Shown here piece by piece: positions 1-9,030 of a stretch of 22,531 nucleotides of DNA. Both the position numbers and the translations under genes were made by a program. How positions within the stretch are numbered: position 1 is the first letter of the stretch; each line of letters opens with the position of its first letter. Source of the stretch: Pyropia haitanensis (Eukaryota; Rhodophyta; Bangiophyceae; Bangiales; Bangiaceae); the NCBI GenBank assembly GCA_008729055.1, contig SDUX01000117.1, positions 1 through 22,531 of the forward strand, given 5' to 3'. A model generated the notes under the pieces. It saw nothing but the letters and a program-made list of their open reading frames with translations, had not been told where the DNA came from and did not search any database.

Positions 1-2482
1 CTGCGGGGGGTGGCACCGGGCAGCTTTGAGTCAGGCGCCGGCAACCCTTTTGTCGCGCCGGCGGCGCGGGAGTCCGGTCTTCCTCTTTGGGGGCGGGCGT
101 CCGTGCGTACTTTTGGCGCCGACACTCCGGGCTGTCGGGGACCGCCCCCGCCGCCGGCAGTCCCCCACTTGCCGGCGGCGGTCGTGTTCCTCGCGGGGGG
201 CGGCGGCCGCGTACTTTTGGCGCCGCCCCGCCCGCCGCCGGCAGCTCCCCCTCGCGTGAGCCAGGCGGGCTACGTCTTCCTCGCGGGGGGCGGCGCCGGC
301 GTACATTTTGGCGGCGCCCCATGCCGCGCGCCAGGCGCTGCCCCTCTCCCCGGCGGGTCGTCTTCCTCGGTTGGGGGCGGCAGCCTTGCCTACTATTTGC
401 GCCGCCCCGCCCGCAGGCGCCCCGCGTCAGCAGCTCCCCCTGCCGGCGGGGTCGTCTTCCTCGCGGGGGGGGGCGCGTGGCCTACTTTTTGGCGCCGCCC
501 CCCCGCCGCCGGCAGCTCCCCCTGCCGGCGGGGTCGTCTTCCTCGCGGGGGCGGCGCCGGCGTACTTTTGGCGCCGCCCCCCGCCGCCGGCAGCTCCCCC
601 TGCCGGCGGGTCGTCTTCGTCGGCGGGGGGCGGCGCCGGCGTAACTTTTGGCGCCGCCCCCCCGCCGCCGGCAGCTCCCCCCTGCCGGCGGGGTCGTCTT
701 CCTCGCGGGGGGGGCGGCGCCGGCGTACTTTTGGCGCCGCCCCCGCCGCCGGCAGCTCCCCCCTGCCGGCGGGGTCGTCTTCCTCGCGGGGGGCGGCGCC
801 GGCGGACTTTTGGCGCCGCCCCCCTCCGCCGGCAGCTCCCCCTGCCGGCGGGGTCGTCTTCCTCTTGGGGCGGCGCTGCCTACTTTTGGCCGCCGCCCCC
901 CCGCCGCCGCAGCTCCCCCCCTGCCGGCGGGTCGTCTTCCTCGCGGCGGGCGGCGCCGGCGTACTTTTGGCGCCGCCCCCCCGCCGCCGGCAGCTCCCCC
1001 TGCCGGCGGCGGTCGTCTTCCTCGCGGGGGGGCGGCGGCCGCGTACCTTTTGGCGCCGCCCCCCGCCGCCGGCAGCTCCCCCCTGCCGGCGGCGTCGTCT
1101 TCCTCTTGGGGGCGGCGCCGGCGTACTTTTGGCGCCGCCCCCCGCCGCCGGCAGCTCCCCCTGCCGGCGGGGTCGTCTTCCTCTTTGGGGGCGCGCCGGC
1201 GTACTTTGGCGCCGCCCCCCCCGCCGGCAGCTCCCCCCTGCCGGCGGCGTCGTCTTCCTCTTTGGGGGCGGCGCCGGCGTACTTTTTGGCGCCGCCCCCC
1301 CGCCGCCGGCAGCTCCCCCCTGCCGGCGGGGTCGTCTTCCTCTTGGGGGCGGCGCCGGCGTACTTTTGGCGCCGCCCCCCCGCCGCCGGCAGCTCCCCCC
1401 TGCCGGCGGGGTCGTCTTCCTGCGGGGGGCGGCGCCGGCGTACTTTTGGCGCCGCCCCCCCCGCCGCCGGCAGCTCCCCCCTGCCGGCGGCGTCGTCTTC
1501 CTCTTTGGGGCGGCGCCGGCGTACTTTTGGCGCCGCCCCCCCGCCGCCGGCAGCTCCCCCCTGCCGGCGGGGTCGTCTTCCTCGCGGGGGGCGGCGCCGG
1601 CGTACTTTTGGCGCCGCCCCCCGCCGCCGGCAGCTCCCCCCTGCCGGCGGCGTCGTCTTCCTCGCGGGGGGCGGCGCCGGCGTACTTTTGGCGCCGCCCC
1701 CCCGCCGCCGGCAGCTCCCCCCTGCCGGCGGGGTCGTCTTCCTCTTTGGGGGCGGCGCCGGCGTACTTTTGGCGCCGCCCCCCCGCCGCCGGCAGCTCCC
1801 CCCTGCCGGCGGCGTCGTCTTCCTCTTTGGGGGCGGCGCCGGCGTACTTTTGGCGCCGCCCCCCCGCCGCCGGCAGCTCCCCCCTGCCGGCGGCGTCGTC
1901 TTCCTCTTTGGGGGCGGCGCCGGCGTACTTTTGGCGCCGCCCCCCCGCCGCCGGCAGCTCCCCCCTGCCGGCGGGGTCGTCTTCCTCGCGGGGGGCGGCG
2001 CCGGCGTACTTTTGGCGCCGCCCCCCCGCCGCCGGCAGCTCCCCCCTGCCGGCGGGGTCGTCTTCCTGTTTGGGGGCGGCGCCGGCGTACTTTTGGCGCC
2101 GCCCCCCCGCCGCCGGCAGCTCCCCCCTGCCGGCGGCGTCGTCTTCCTCTTTGGGGGCGGCGCCGGCGTACTTTTGGCGCCGCCCCCCCGCCGCCGGCAG
2201 CTCCCCCCTGCCGGCGGGGTCGTCTTCCTCGCGGGGGGCGGCGCCGGCGTACTTTTGGCGCCGCCCCCCCGCCGCCGGCAGCTCCCCCCTGCCGGCGGCG
2301 TCGTCTTCCTCGCGGGGGGCGGCGCCGGCGTACTTTTGGCGCCGCCCCCCCGCCGCCGGCAGCTCCCCCCTGCCGGCGGCGTCGTCTTCCTCGCGGGGGG
2401 CGGCGCCGGCGTACTTTTGGCGCCGCCCCCCCGCCGCCGGCAGCTCCCCCTGCCGGCGGCGTCGTCTTCCTCTTTGTGGGCG
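1..2482. repeat. 81-bp minisatellite array (family A), about 30 units
   Basis: The marker CGTACTTTT recurs at 1681, 1762, 1843, 1924, 2005 and 2086, an exact 81-bp period. Each unit holds two inverted repeats. IR-A is GGGCGGCGCC, an 11-nt gap (GGCGTACTTTT), then GGCGCCGCCC (for example 1750-1780). IR-B is CCGCCGGCAG, a 7-nt gap, then CTGCCGGCGG (1786-1812). A pyrimidine-rich spacer of about 16 nt with either CTCGCGG or CTCTTTGG separates units. Units before about 1000 carry many 1-3 base indels; units after about 1480 are almost identical. Because 81 is 27 codons and stops are rare at this composition, long frames stay open on both strands. I read these as non-coding. Confidence 0.95.
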
Positions 2483-2499
2483 GGGCTGGCTTTTTTTAT

Positions 2500-2800
2500 G
2501 CCCTGCCATGTTATTTTTTTTGATGGTTGGCACTCTGTTGCTTTTTCAGGGCGGCGGCCGCCTGTTTGCGGTGTCTGGTTTTGTTGTTTGACGGCGGCAA
2601 GTTGTCTTTGGTCGGGGCGATGCCCGCCCGTATGCGGCGCCGCAGCGCCGTCCCCGACGGCGCCATGTTATCGCTGTTGTGGGCGGCGCTCGTTGGTTGG
2701 CAGCGCCGCCCCACCCTCCCTCCGACGGCGGCAAGTTGTTGCTGTTGGGGGCGGCGCTCGCCGGCTAGCGGCGCGGCCTCTTCGCTATTGGTGGTGGGCG
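2500..2800. repeat. ~66-bp minisatellite (family B), left block
   Basis: Units anchored on GACGGCGGCAAGTTGT or variants recur with the core (GTCTTTG / ATCGCTG / GTTGCTG) at about 2604, 2670 and 2737, a spacing of 66-67 bp. The unit at 2681-2711 has a perfect 10-bp inverted repeat with an 11-nt gap, GGGCGGCGCT then AGCGCCGCCC, the same architecture as IR-A of the 81-bp family with the loop-closing pair changed. The stretch 2483-2590 joining the two families is degenerate, T-rich and has no gene. Confidence 0.8.
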
Positions 2801-2838
2801 CCATTGCATGTGGTGGTGTATTGTGTATTGACGCTCTA

Positions 2839-3787
2839 GTGTCTATTCTACCGCAAAAAAGGATCAAATGATCCTCGCCTGAGGATCAAATGATCCTCAA
2901 GAAAACCGGCGTTTTTGACCCCGTGGGGCCCCATTCCTGGGGCTGCTCCGCACTCCCCCGATTCCGCGGCGGCCGTCGACCTCCCCGTCTCGTCCCCCCG
3001 CCTCCCCACGGCACGCCCAACCTGTACGACTCCTCCGACGCCCACCTCTCTCCCGCTACGACCCTTCCAGCCCGCCCTCACGACTATCTTGCCGTTCCTC
3101 CCCCGCCCCACCCTATCAAGCCCGTCCATATCCGCTTCGTCCCACCCTCCCGGGGGGCGGAAGAGGGAAGAGCAAAAGGCGGGGGGGGGGGGCGGGCGGG
3201 GGCGGAGGAGGGGGAGGGGTAGCCGATGGCGGCGGGGGAGGGGTGGGCGGTGGAGGAGGTGGCGGGGTAGCCGGCGGCGGCAGCGCCGGGGGCGCTGCTT
3301 GAGGAGTTGCCGGGGGCATTGGCGAGGTCCGAGGAGAGGGGGTGGACGGGGGGGAGGGAAGGGGGGGGGTGGCGGGCTTGGCTGCAGCCCGTCCATTGTT
3401 CTTTTTCCGCCGTCTCATGGTGCAGTGGGCTGGCGGATGGGGGGGGAACTGCCGACGGGGGAGTGGGCGGCAGGCAGGAGCAGCAGGTCACCTTTTTATG
3501 CTCCTTTGTGCCCAGCGCGGGCGACTCGGAGGCCGCATGCCGAGCTCCCAGACGGGCCTCGTCGGCCGCTTTGGCGCCAAGAAAAGGCGAGGAAAAGCCC
3601 GCCTTCTGTGGTGTTCTCCTTTGAATGGGATGCACTCAAGCTCTCCCAAGGGTAAACAGCCGTCGCTGAGTCCATTTCTTGTGTCAGAATGAGCAGGGGA
3701 CAAAGAGAAGTAAGAGAAAACAGGCCCTGGAAAAGGGGACCATTTGATCCTAAAAGGCTCAAATGATCCGGTCGGTAGAATAGACAC
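2839..3787. mobile_element. TA-flanked TIR DNA transposon, non-autonomous (949 bp)
   Basis: Perfect 15-bp terminal inverted repeats, GTGTCTATTCTACCG at 2839-2853 and its complement at 3773-3787, are flanked on both sides by TA (2837-2838 and 3788-3789). This is the target duplication typical of the Tc1/mariner group, although CTAG at each end is itself a palindrome. Subterminal motifs repeat: GGATCAAATGATCC at 2861-2874 and 2883-2896, with related copies near 3741-3750 and 3759-3769. The interior is GC-rich with proline-rich open frames and no recognisable transposase. I infer a deletion derivative or MITE. Confidence 0.8.
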
Positions 3788-3847
3788 TAGTTAGCTTGCT
3801 TTTCCGGGGGCGTTCTTGACGCGTCGGCATCGACACCAACACGGCTG

Positions 3848-4015
3848 ATGCGGATGGTGGCCAACGCTGACATTCTCGCTGCCGTGGACGGGCATTGCGG
3901 TAGCGGCGGTGGGCTCGGTTGGAGCGAGGTTTGTCCCGTTGGGTGTGGCGGCGGGTTTGTAGTGGGGAACGTCCGCGTGGCGAGGGTCGCAGGGGGGGGC
4001 GTTAGGGAAGGATAG
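3848..4015 (+). CDS. Short open segment, possible exon remnant
   Basis: Reading from ATG 3848 gives about 55 residues before TAG at 4013-4015, and the frame is open back into the end of the TIR element at 3790. The peptide is of mixed composition (it begins MRMVANADILAAVDGH and includes a Cys/Gly-rich segment near the middle) and is less biased than most frames here, which is why it stands out. I recognise no family. It could be an exon truncated by insertion of the TIR element, or chance. Confidence 0.2.
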   Translation: MRMVANADILAAVDGHCGSGGGLGWSEVCPVGCGGGFVVGNVRVARVAGGGVREG

Positions 4016-4780
4016 CGGTGCCGGCGCCGCCGTGGGAATGCATCCGTTGCAGGGAGGGAGGGGGGGGGTTGGGGAGGTACGACGGCCGGCGGCGTTGACC
4101 GCCATCCGCTGGACTCGTGCCGCCGCCGCCGCCGCCGCGGCATCACCTGCGGGTGGCCGTGGGGCAGCGGTGACAACGCTGTCATGATGGTCCCCCCCCC
4201 CCTCTCTCCGCCCTTCCCGCCTGCGACGCACGCGGTGGGCCAGCACTATTTTTTATTGTCTGTTTTTGGCGGTAGTCTCTCTTGGCGGCAGCTCTCTGGG
4301 CGGCAGCGGTGGCGGCGGCGACGACGCTGCCCCTCCGCCGACGCCGGCGGTGACCGCCGCAGCGCCGCGGGCCGGCGCTGGCGTCGGTGCTGGGCGGCGG
4401 GCGGGCGTGCGGCGTCACTGCGGTACTGGTTCTTTGGGGACGGGGGAGCGGGCAGGGGAAACGGAGCGCAAGGCAACGTCCAGCTGTGCGGGAAATGGAG
4501 AGGAGGAAAGAACGCAGGGGAGCAGTTGGCGCCCGCTTTTGTGCTTCAGTCTTTCTCCATTGTTGGGCACCCTTTGCGTCTACGGTAAGCCCGCCGACCG
4601 CAGCACGATTTCGCTTTCTCATTGGTCGGTAAAGACGATCGAATGCTGACACATGCGATGATTGTATCGGAAACGTCGGTCGACCTACATTGAGTACTAG
4701 ACACCGTGCCCAAGAAAGGATGTCACAGCAATGGAGAAAGACTGTATGCGCCGCCAGACGGCGCGGCCGCCCCATCAACA
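4016..4780. other. No gene supported
   Basis: This stretch is GC-rich with CCG and C runs. An AT-richer island at about 4590-4710 could be a promoter or intron for the coding candidate downstream, but I see no defined motif. Open frames on both strands are arginine- or proline-rich and look compositional. Confidence 0.5.
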
Positions 4781-4783
4781 GCT

Positions 4784-4951
4784 GGTGCGTCCGCGCCGGC
4801 GACCAGCGCCGCGCCCACGACGGCAGCCGGCGGGGCGCCCGCGCCTGCGACCGGCGGCGCGTCCGTGCCGGCAGCCCGCGGTGCGACCGCGCCGGCGGCC
4901 GTCGGTGCGCTCGGGCAGGCGGCCGGCGGCGAGCCCGCGCCGTCCTGCGGC
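4784..4951 (+). repeat. 24-bp minisatellite encoding an 8-residue Gly-Ala-Pro repeat
   Basis: Seven 24-bp units lie in the frame of the downstream coding candidate. The units read GASAPATS, AAPTTAAG, GAPAPATG, GASVPAAR, GATAPAAV, GALGQAAG and GEPAPSCG. Position 1 is usually Gly, position 2 Ala and position 5 Pro. Glycine codons vary among GGT, GGG and GGC and alanine among GCG and GCA, so part of the divergence is synonymous in this frame. Confidence 0.7.
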
Positions 4952-4978
4952 GCGGCCGCCACACCGGGGGGGGTCTCC

Positions 4979-5119
4979 ATGACGGGCGCGGCGGCCAAGT
5001 CGGGCCTCGGCGTCGACTTGAAGAAGGGCGCCGCCGCCGCCGCCGCCGCGACGGCCCCCGCGCTCCCGACGGGGCGGCCGTGGGCGCTCGCCCGTGACGG
5101 ACGGCCGCCGCCGCCGCCG

Positions 5120-5156
<37 letters not shown>

Positions 5157-5785
5157 CGCCGCCGCCGTCCTCTTCTGCAACGGCGGCAGCTGCCCCCCCC
5201 CCGCTCCTTGGCGCCTCATCCCCCCCGCCAGCACCATCGGCGGCGGCCACGACTGTCGGGGGCGCCGCGGGCGTCGGCGGCGGCGGCGGCGGCGGCGGCG
5301 TGGCGGCACCCCTGCCCCCCCTGGTCCCCCCTGTACTGGCAGGCGCGCCGGCGCCGCCGCGGGCGGCGGCGCCCGCGGCCGACACGTTGCTGACGCCGCC
5401 GCTCATGCCTGCCTACATGCTCCCACCGGCGGTGGCCCGCGGTGGCGGCGGCGGCGGCGGCGGCCGACCGCGGGCGGTGGGGAAGGCGGGCGCAGCCGCC
5501 CTATCGGCCGGCTCGGACCGCCCTACGGCATTGGCGGTGAAGGCGAGGGAGTCGGCGGCTGCGGTGGCCGCCGCGGCGTGCGATGCAGCCTCGTCTGCCA
5601 GCCGCCCTCCGGTGGCGGGCGGAGGCGACCTTGGCGCGCTGCTCGACGGCGTCGATTCGCTCCTCGACGGCTGCGTCGACGGCAAGGCGACGGCGGTGAG
5701 CCTGGCGCGGCTGGACCATCTGGACGACGCCCTGTCGCAGCTGGTTGCCGAGGGCAGCCGGGGGGGCGGGGCCATCGCCACGTAA
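4979..5785 (+). CDS. Ala/Pro/Gly-rich hypothetical protein
   Basis: From ATG 4979 to TAA 5783-5785 this encodes 268 residues. The frame is open upstream to 4706, so the 8-residue repeat may be its N-terminal part behind an upstream exon. Order from the ATG: a short segment with an Ala run (residues about 22-29), a Pro/Ser tract about 20 residues long encoded by CCG repeats (5107-5168), Ala/Pro/Gly-rich linkers with two Gly runs, then from about residue 185 an alanine-rich segment and a C-terminal region that is acidic and leucine-rich and looks like amphipathic helix (DLGALLDGVDSLLDG, then LARLDHLDDALSQLV). I do not recognise a family. The ordered C-terminus and synonymous change in the adjacent repeat argue for coding; the simple-sequence core argues for caution. 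An extracellular or scaffold role would be a guess. Confidence 0.42.
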
Positions 5786-6536
5786 GGATGTGGAGGGGGG
5801 GGAGGCTACGCCGAGCGCCTGACCGATGTGAGTGTGCCACGCCGGCTGACCGGCCAGCCGGCCCAATCCTTGGCGCTGTTGCGCCGCGTCGGCGCGGGCG
5901 GCGGGGCACAGCCCCGCGCGCCCCCCTCGTCGTCCCCGTAGGGTAGGGAGGGTGGCGTGGGGTCAGGGCCCAGCCGGCACCGCGCCCCGCGGCGGCCACC
6001 ACCCCCTCCCGCTTTTCGCCGCGCCGGCGGGGCCGCTTGGCGCCCCGTGTGGCCGGTCGCGGCTCGTGGCGGCACTCTCGCCGGCAACGGTGTAGGTGAT
6101 GGCGCCCGGCGACGGGGTCGCGGCGGCCGTTCCCTTCACGGCGCCCCCCGCGTGGTGGGGGCCACCATCTTTTTTGTTTTTGTGGCCTTCCGTTGGGGCG
6201 CACCGTCGACGGCGGCGGCGACGGCCGCCACGTTGCTGGAGCGCAACCCTCCCCCCCCCATCCGTTGGTGGCTCGGGACGAGGTGGATGCCTCTGCCGCC
6301 CACTCTGCGGAAGTTTTTTCTTGCCCGCCCCGCTGCTCGACTCCCACAAGGGTCGCCCGCCGGGCGGGGTTCGCGATGCCCACGGTGGGATGCCGCTGCG
6401 CCGTGCACGCGCTTGTGTTTTTTTCTTGCCCCCGCGCCCCAGCGCGGGGAGTGGTGGCGCGGCGCCCCGGCCGGCAGCGTCGTCACCCACGGAGCGGTGG
6501 CCGTCGCTCGGAACTGCTCGCCGCAGAGAGCGAGGG
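5786..6536. other. No gene supported
   Basis: GC-rich with several C, G and T homopolymers. Several frames are open on each strand, none with a recognisable domain. A plus-strand frame contains a hydrophobic patch (FFVFVAF near 6170-6190) lying on a T-run, which I read as composition. Confidence 0.5.
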
Positions 6537-6544
6537 GCGAGTGG
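6537..6544. repeat. Target duplication, left copy, outer hAT (GCGAGTGG)
   Basis: GCGAGTGG here is identical over 8 of 8 bases to 9023-9030. Eight bases is the standard hAT target duplication length. Confidence 0.75.
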
Positions 6545-6588
6545 CAGGCAGGGTTGGCACCTTGAGATTCAATCAAACGAAATCAAGG

Positions 6589-6641
6589 TTGAATTGGCAT
6601 TGAATTCAATGAAGGTCGGCAGAGGGCAGGTTGAATTCAAT
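6589..6641. repeat. hAT subterminal TTGAATTC-type repeats, left cluster
   Basis: TTGAATTGGCATTGAATTC begins at 6589 and overlaps the palindrome ATTGAATTCAAT at 6599-6610; a further TTGAATTCAAT lies at 6631-6641. Nearly the same 22-bp string, with one base changed, recurs at about 7885-7906 near the right end. Subterminal clusters of this sort are known transposase-binding regions in hAT elements. Confidence 0.6.
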
Positions 6642-6904
6642 ACGAAACGTGGCGCAACGTGGCGGACTTGCTACGCAGATCCAGTCGAGGCCTAGTTGCG
6701 GGCACCGCGCGGCGCGGTGGCAATCACGAGGACTGTCTGCTCATCGGGGGCGGGCCCACTCAACGTGCGTCCCCCGTCGACTTCAAAAAGCACGCAGCAT
6801 ACGTGACGCAGAAGCAGTGGGGGTAGCTCCGGAGGATTAGCTTTACTGTGAGAGTCGTTCCTTTTGCTGACTTGTACCCTCGGTTTATCTTCTCGGAAGT
6901 CACG

Positions 6905-7033
6905 TCAGCTTTCATTTACGATAGTCACGTTGAGGTAGGTCACGTTGGAAGTCTTTTCCTTTTCGCACCAGGAGCGGACGGCACGCTTGCGGTCAGAGCA
7001 CACGGTCGCATGCTTCCACACCGGGTCGGGCAT
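6905..7033 (-). pseudogene. Possible BED-type zinc finger remnant of hAT transposase
   Basis: Minus-strand ATG at 7033-7031 opens a 42-residue peptide starting MPDPVWKHATVCSDRK and ending at a TGA. The spacing of PVWKH followed by a basic segment and a WCEK motif resembles the start of BED fingers that begin many hAT transposases (aromatic Trp, then a Cys-x-x-Cys pair). Here the first cysteine of the pair appears to be Arg, and the His part is not obvious. It lies in the inner hAT, which fits. The match is short and the call is tentative. Confidence 0.35.
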
Positions 7034-7193
7034 GGTGACAAATACAGAAAGCCGTGGACGAACGACACAGTGAAGCACTTCACTGAGCGTGTGGCGGAGG
7101 TGGGTCTGCGTCGACAACGGCCAGCGCGCGAACTTACTGAGTCGTTCCGGGTCTCAGCTGCCGCAGCACTTGTGGCTTTCCGCCAAGCCATTA

Positions 7194-7741
7194 GAGAGTT
7201 TTTGCATGTATTTTTTCTGTATCTTTGTGGGTATCACCTTAACCTAAATGGCTGACAGACACCAATAGCGAAAGACGCCCGTGCGGGAGTTTTTGCAGGT
7301 CCGTTTTTCTCTATCTGTACTTGGATTGAGTAAGTCAAGAAGTGACCCTGGCACTTCCTGCTCACAGCAGGGTTGCTCAGCGCTCTTGACCAAGTCAGTA
7401 GTTGAAGATGACGCAGAATAAGGCATGGTGAGGATCGGGGCGGAGGGATGCGCGGAGCAAAGCTCGGCGAAGACGCGCGAGCGCGAAGAGGGGCGGCGGT
7501 TGCGCCGGCGTCTGTCCGTGACGGCGAAGCCGCCTGGCAGGAGTCGTCCATTCCGTGCCACCCACTCTATTCCGCAGGAATTGGAGGCCGGCAACGTACC
7601 CATAATTCTTTCGCTATTGTGCCCGATATAGCCACGCAACGCTACGGTTTTTCTGTACGGAGCTTCCAGGTGTAATCCCTTGACCTATCTGGCTCCCTAT
7701 CGTACCGAAAAAATAGCGAAAACATACATGCGAAAACTCTC
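7194..7741. mobile_element. TA-flanked TIR element nested in the inner hAT (548 bp)
   Basis: GAGAGTTTTTGCATGTAT (from 7194) is inverted at 7724-7741 with one mismatch, and TA flanks both ends (7192-7193, 7742-7743). A partial second copy of the left-end sequence (GAGTTTTTGCAGGTCCGTTT) occurs near 7291, preceded at about 7262 by a sequence resembling the right end, so a small copy may be nested or tandemly duplicated inside. No transposase is visible. Its TIR is unrelated to that of the 2839-3787 element. Confidence 0.6.
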
Positions 7742-8293
7742 TATTGACGCAGGACCTCGCTGTTGGCGGGTCACGGACAAGTGGTAGTAAATGGCGGGAG
7801 CACACCCGATAGTCCGCCACTCCAGGAGACAATTACACAAGATGCATCGTATAAGTATTCAACCATTCAACGTTGTTCACTTCATTGAATTGGCGTTGAA
7901 TTCAATCGTCCAGAAGAGATTGGCATTGAATCTGCCAATCCTGGTGGCAGTGTGGTGAAGGTGTTAGTTATATTACTTTACTTCTATCCCAAACTTCGTT
8001 GAAATCATCATACTCATGGGAGGCATATCCATAATTATGAACGAGACCGCCACGTGTCTCGATCTTCGAGGTTGGATCGGGCACCCGATCGCAGGACAGC
8101 ATGTGACAGCACGTAGTGAAGCCTGTCGCGTTGTACGGCCACACGTAAGGCCGTGTGCGGCGGCAGATGCGGTCCGCCTGCAGACGCGGCAAGCTGCAGG
8201 AGGAGGACCTCCTAGCCTCAACCACGACAGCGGCCGCCGCCGCCGCAGCGCTGCTCAGCCGCGACATCCGTCTGACGTGCGCTGCGCCGGCAG

Positions 8294-8727
8294 CTATTTA
8301 TTAGACTGCTGAGTCGAGATTCGAGTGGCCCGTTCCAGCAGGTCCTCCTCGCGATCCTCCCCAGCACTTTCATCGTTCCACACGTCTTCCTCTCCACTTC
8401 CCTCCCCACCACTGCCCTCCCGCTCATCGTCTCCTACGTCCTCTGGCTCATCTGCGACCTCTTCCAGCTCGACATGGTGCAACCCGAGCTCCGAGGAGCC
8501 ACGGGCAGGCATGTTTACGTGGTCTGGTAGCTCGCGCTAGTGGAAGTAAATGTAGAGCAGCTTGTGGAGGGTGGTGTACGACAGCTTCGTGCGCAGCTTG
8601 CTCTGACTATTGGACGCGTTGGAGAACGACATCTCTCCGGCCGCAACGCCGAAAGGCAGCCATAACCTTGACAGCCACCGCCTGCAAGTGGGGCAGTGCC
8701 TCACCGCAGAGGAGAGAATCGCGGAGA
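8294..8727 (-). pseudogene. Decayed hAT transposase C-terminal dimerisation (hATC) region with acidic tail
   Basis: Two minus-strand frames together follow the hATC pattern. From about 8727 to 8654 one frame reads SLLCGEALPHLQAVAVKVMA, like the Pro-x-Leu...Ala helix before the core. A one-base shift at about 8654 continues as FGVAAGEMSFSNASNS and then KLRTKLSYTTLHKLLYIY, which fits the family core (Ala-x-Glu-x-x-Phe-Ser, then Arg-x-x-Leu and a helical Leu-rich end). The family arginine after the glutamate is replaced by Met. TAG at 8537-8539 follows, but the same frame continues for about 80 residues as a Glu/Asp-rich tail to the stop at 8294, a tail type common in hAT transposases. So there is at least one frameshift and one premature stop. 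It belongs to the outer hAT. Confidence 0.65.
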
Positions 8728-9022
8728 GTGCCAGCCGCTTGATAGGGCCTCTCGGTAGTCTGAGTGTCCATACAGTCAAGCAAGGCGGGGTTCTTCTGGC
8801 AGAGGCAGACATGAGATACGCACGGTGTTCTATCCATCTCTCCAGCGAACGCGTGGCGGTGCTTGCCACCACCTGGTCTCGACAACATTGGGCGCTTCGA
8901 ACTGGGGGCTACATGTACACGTGGCAATATTCATGGTTTCTACAATTATAAACTGAAACGAACGATAATTTTAATGGAATCATAGCTTCCGAGCATGATT
9001 TCACTGAAATCTTGCAACCCTG

Positions 9023-9030
9023 GCGAGTGG
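9023..9030. repeat. Target duplication, right copy, outer hAT (GCGAGTGG)
   Basis: Exact copy of 6537-6544 directly outside the terminus ending ...GCAACCCTG at 9022. Confidence 0.75.

Larger units (their letters stand above)
6549..7943 (-). mobile_element. Inner hAT transposon (1395 bp), non-autonomous
   Basis: The ends are CAGGGTTGGCA (6549-6559) and the complement of CAGGATTGGCA (7933-7943), matching at 10 of 11 bases. The flanking octamers GTGGCAGG (6541-6548) and GTGGCAGT (7944-7951) match at 7 of 8. Both ends are rich in TTGAATT/ATTCAAT subterminal motifs. It is AT-richer than the surrounding DNA. Inside is a possible BED-finger remnant (minus strand) and a nested TA-flanked element. No complete transposase remains. 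Confidence 0.78.
6545..9022 (-). mobile_element. Outer hAT transposon, interrupted and internally deleted
   Basis: The right end, read inward on the minus strand, is CAGGGTTGCAAGATTTC, a typical hAT terminus starting CAGGG. It is followed outside by GCGAGTGG (9023-9030), which recurs exactly at 6537-6544. The left terminus is split by the inner hAT: the first four bases are at 6545-6548 and the rest resumes at 7952. Removing the inner element with one copy of its duplication restores an end reading CAGGGTGGTGAAGG (or CAGTG if the other copy is used), which shares its first six bases with the right end. The element keeps decayed C-terminal transposase sequence on the minus strand and lacks the N-terminal part. 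Confidence 0.7.

Noticed and set aside
10..2839. Open frames of 647-843 codons on the plus strand and 683 on the minus strand across the 81-bp array
   Set aside because: Period 81 is divisible by three and the units lack stops, so several frames stay open at once on both strands. The 5' units carry indels that shift frame without visible compensation. The conserved feature is the inverted repeat, not any one peptide.
6549..9022. A single hAT from CAGGGTTGGCA (6549) to GCAACCCTG (9022)
   Set aside because: Its flanking octamers would be GTGGCAGG and GCGAGTGG, which do not match. The nested reading gives 8/8 and 7/8 duplications and explains both end pairs.
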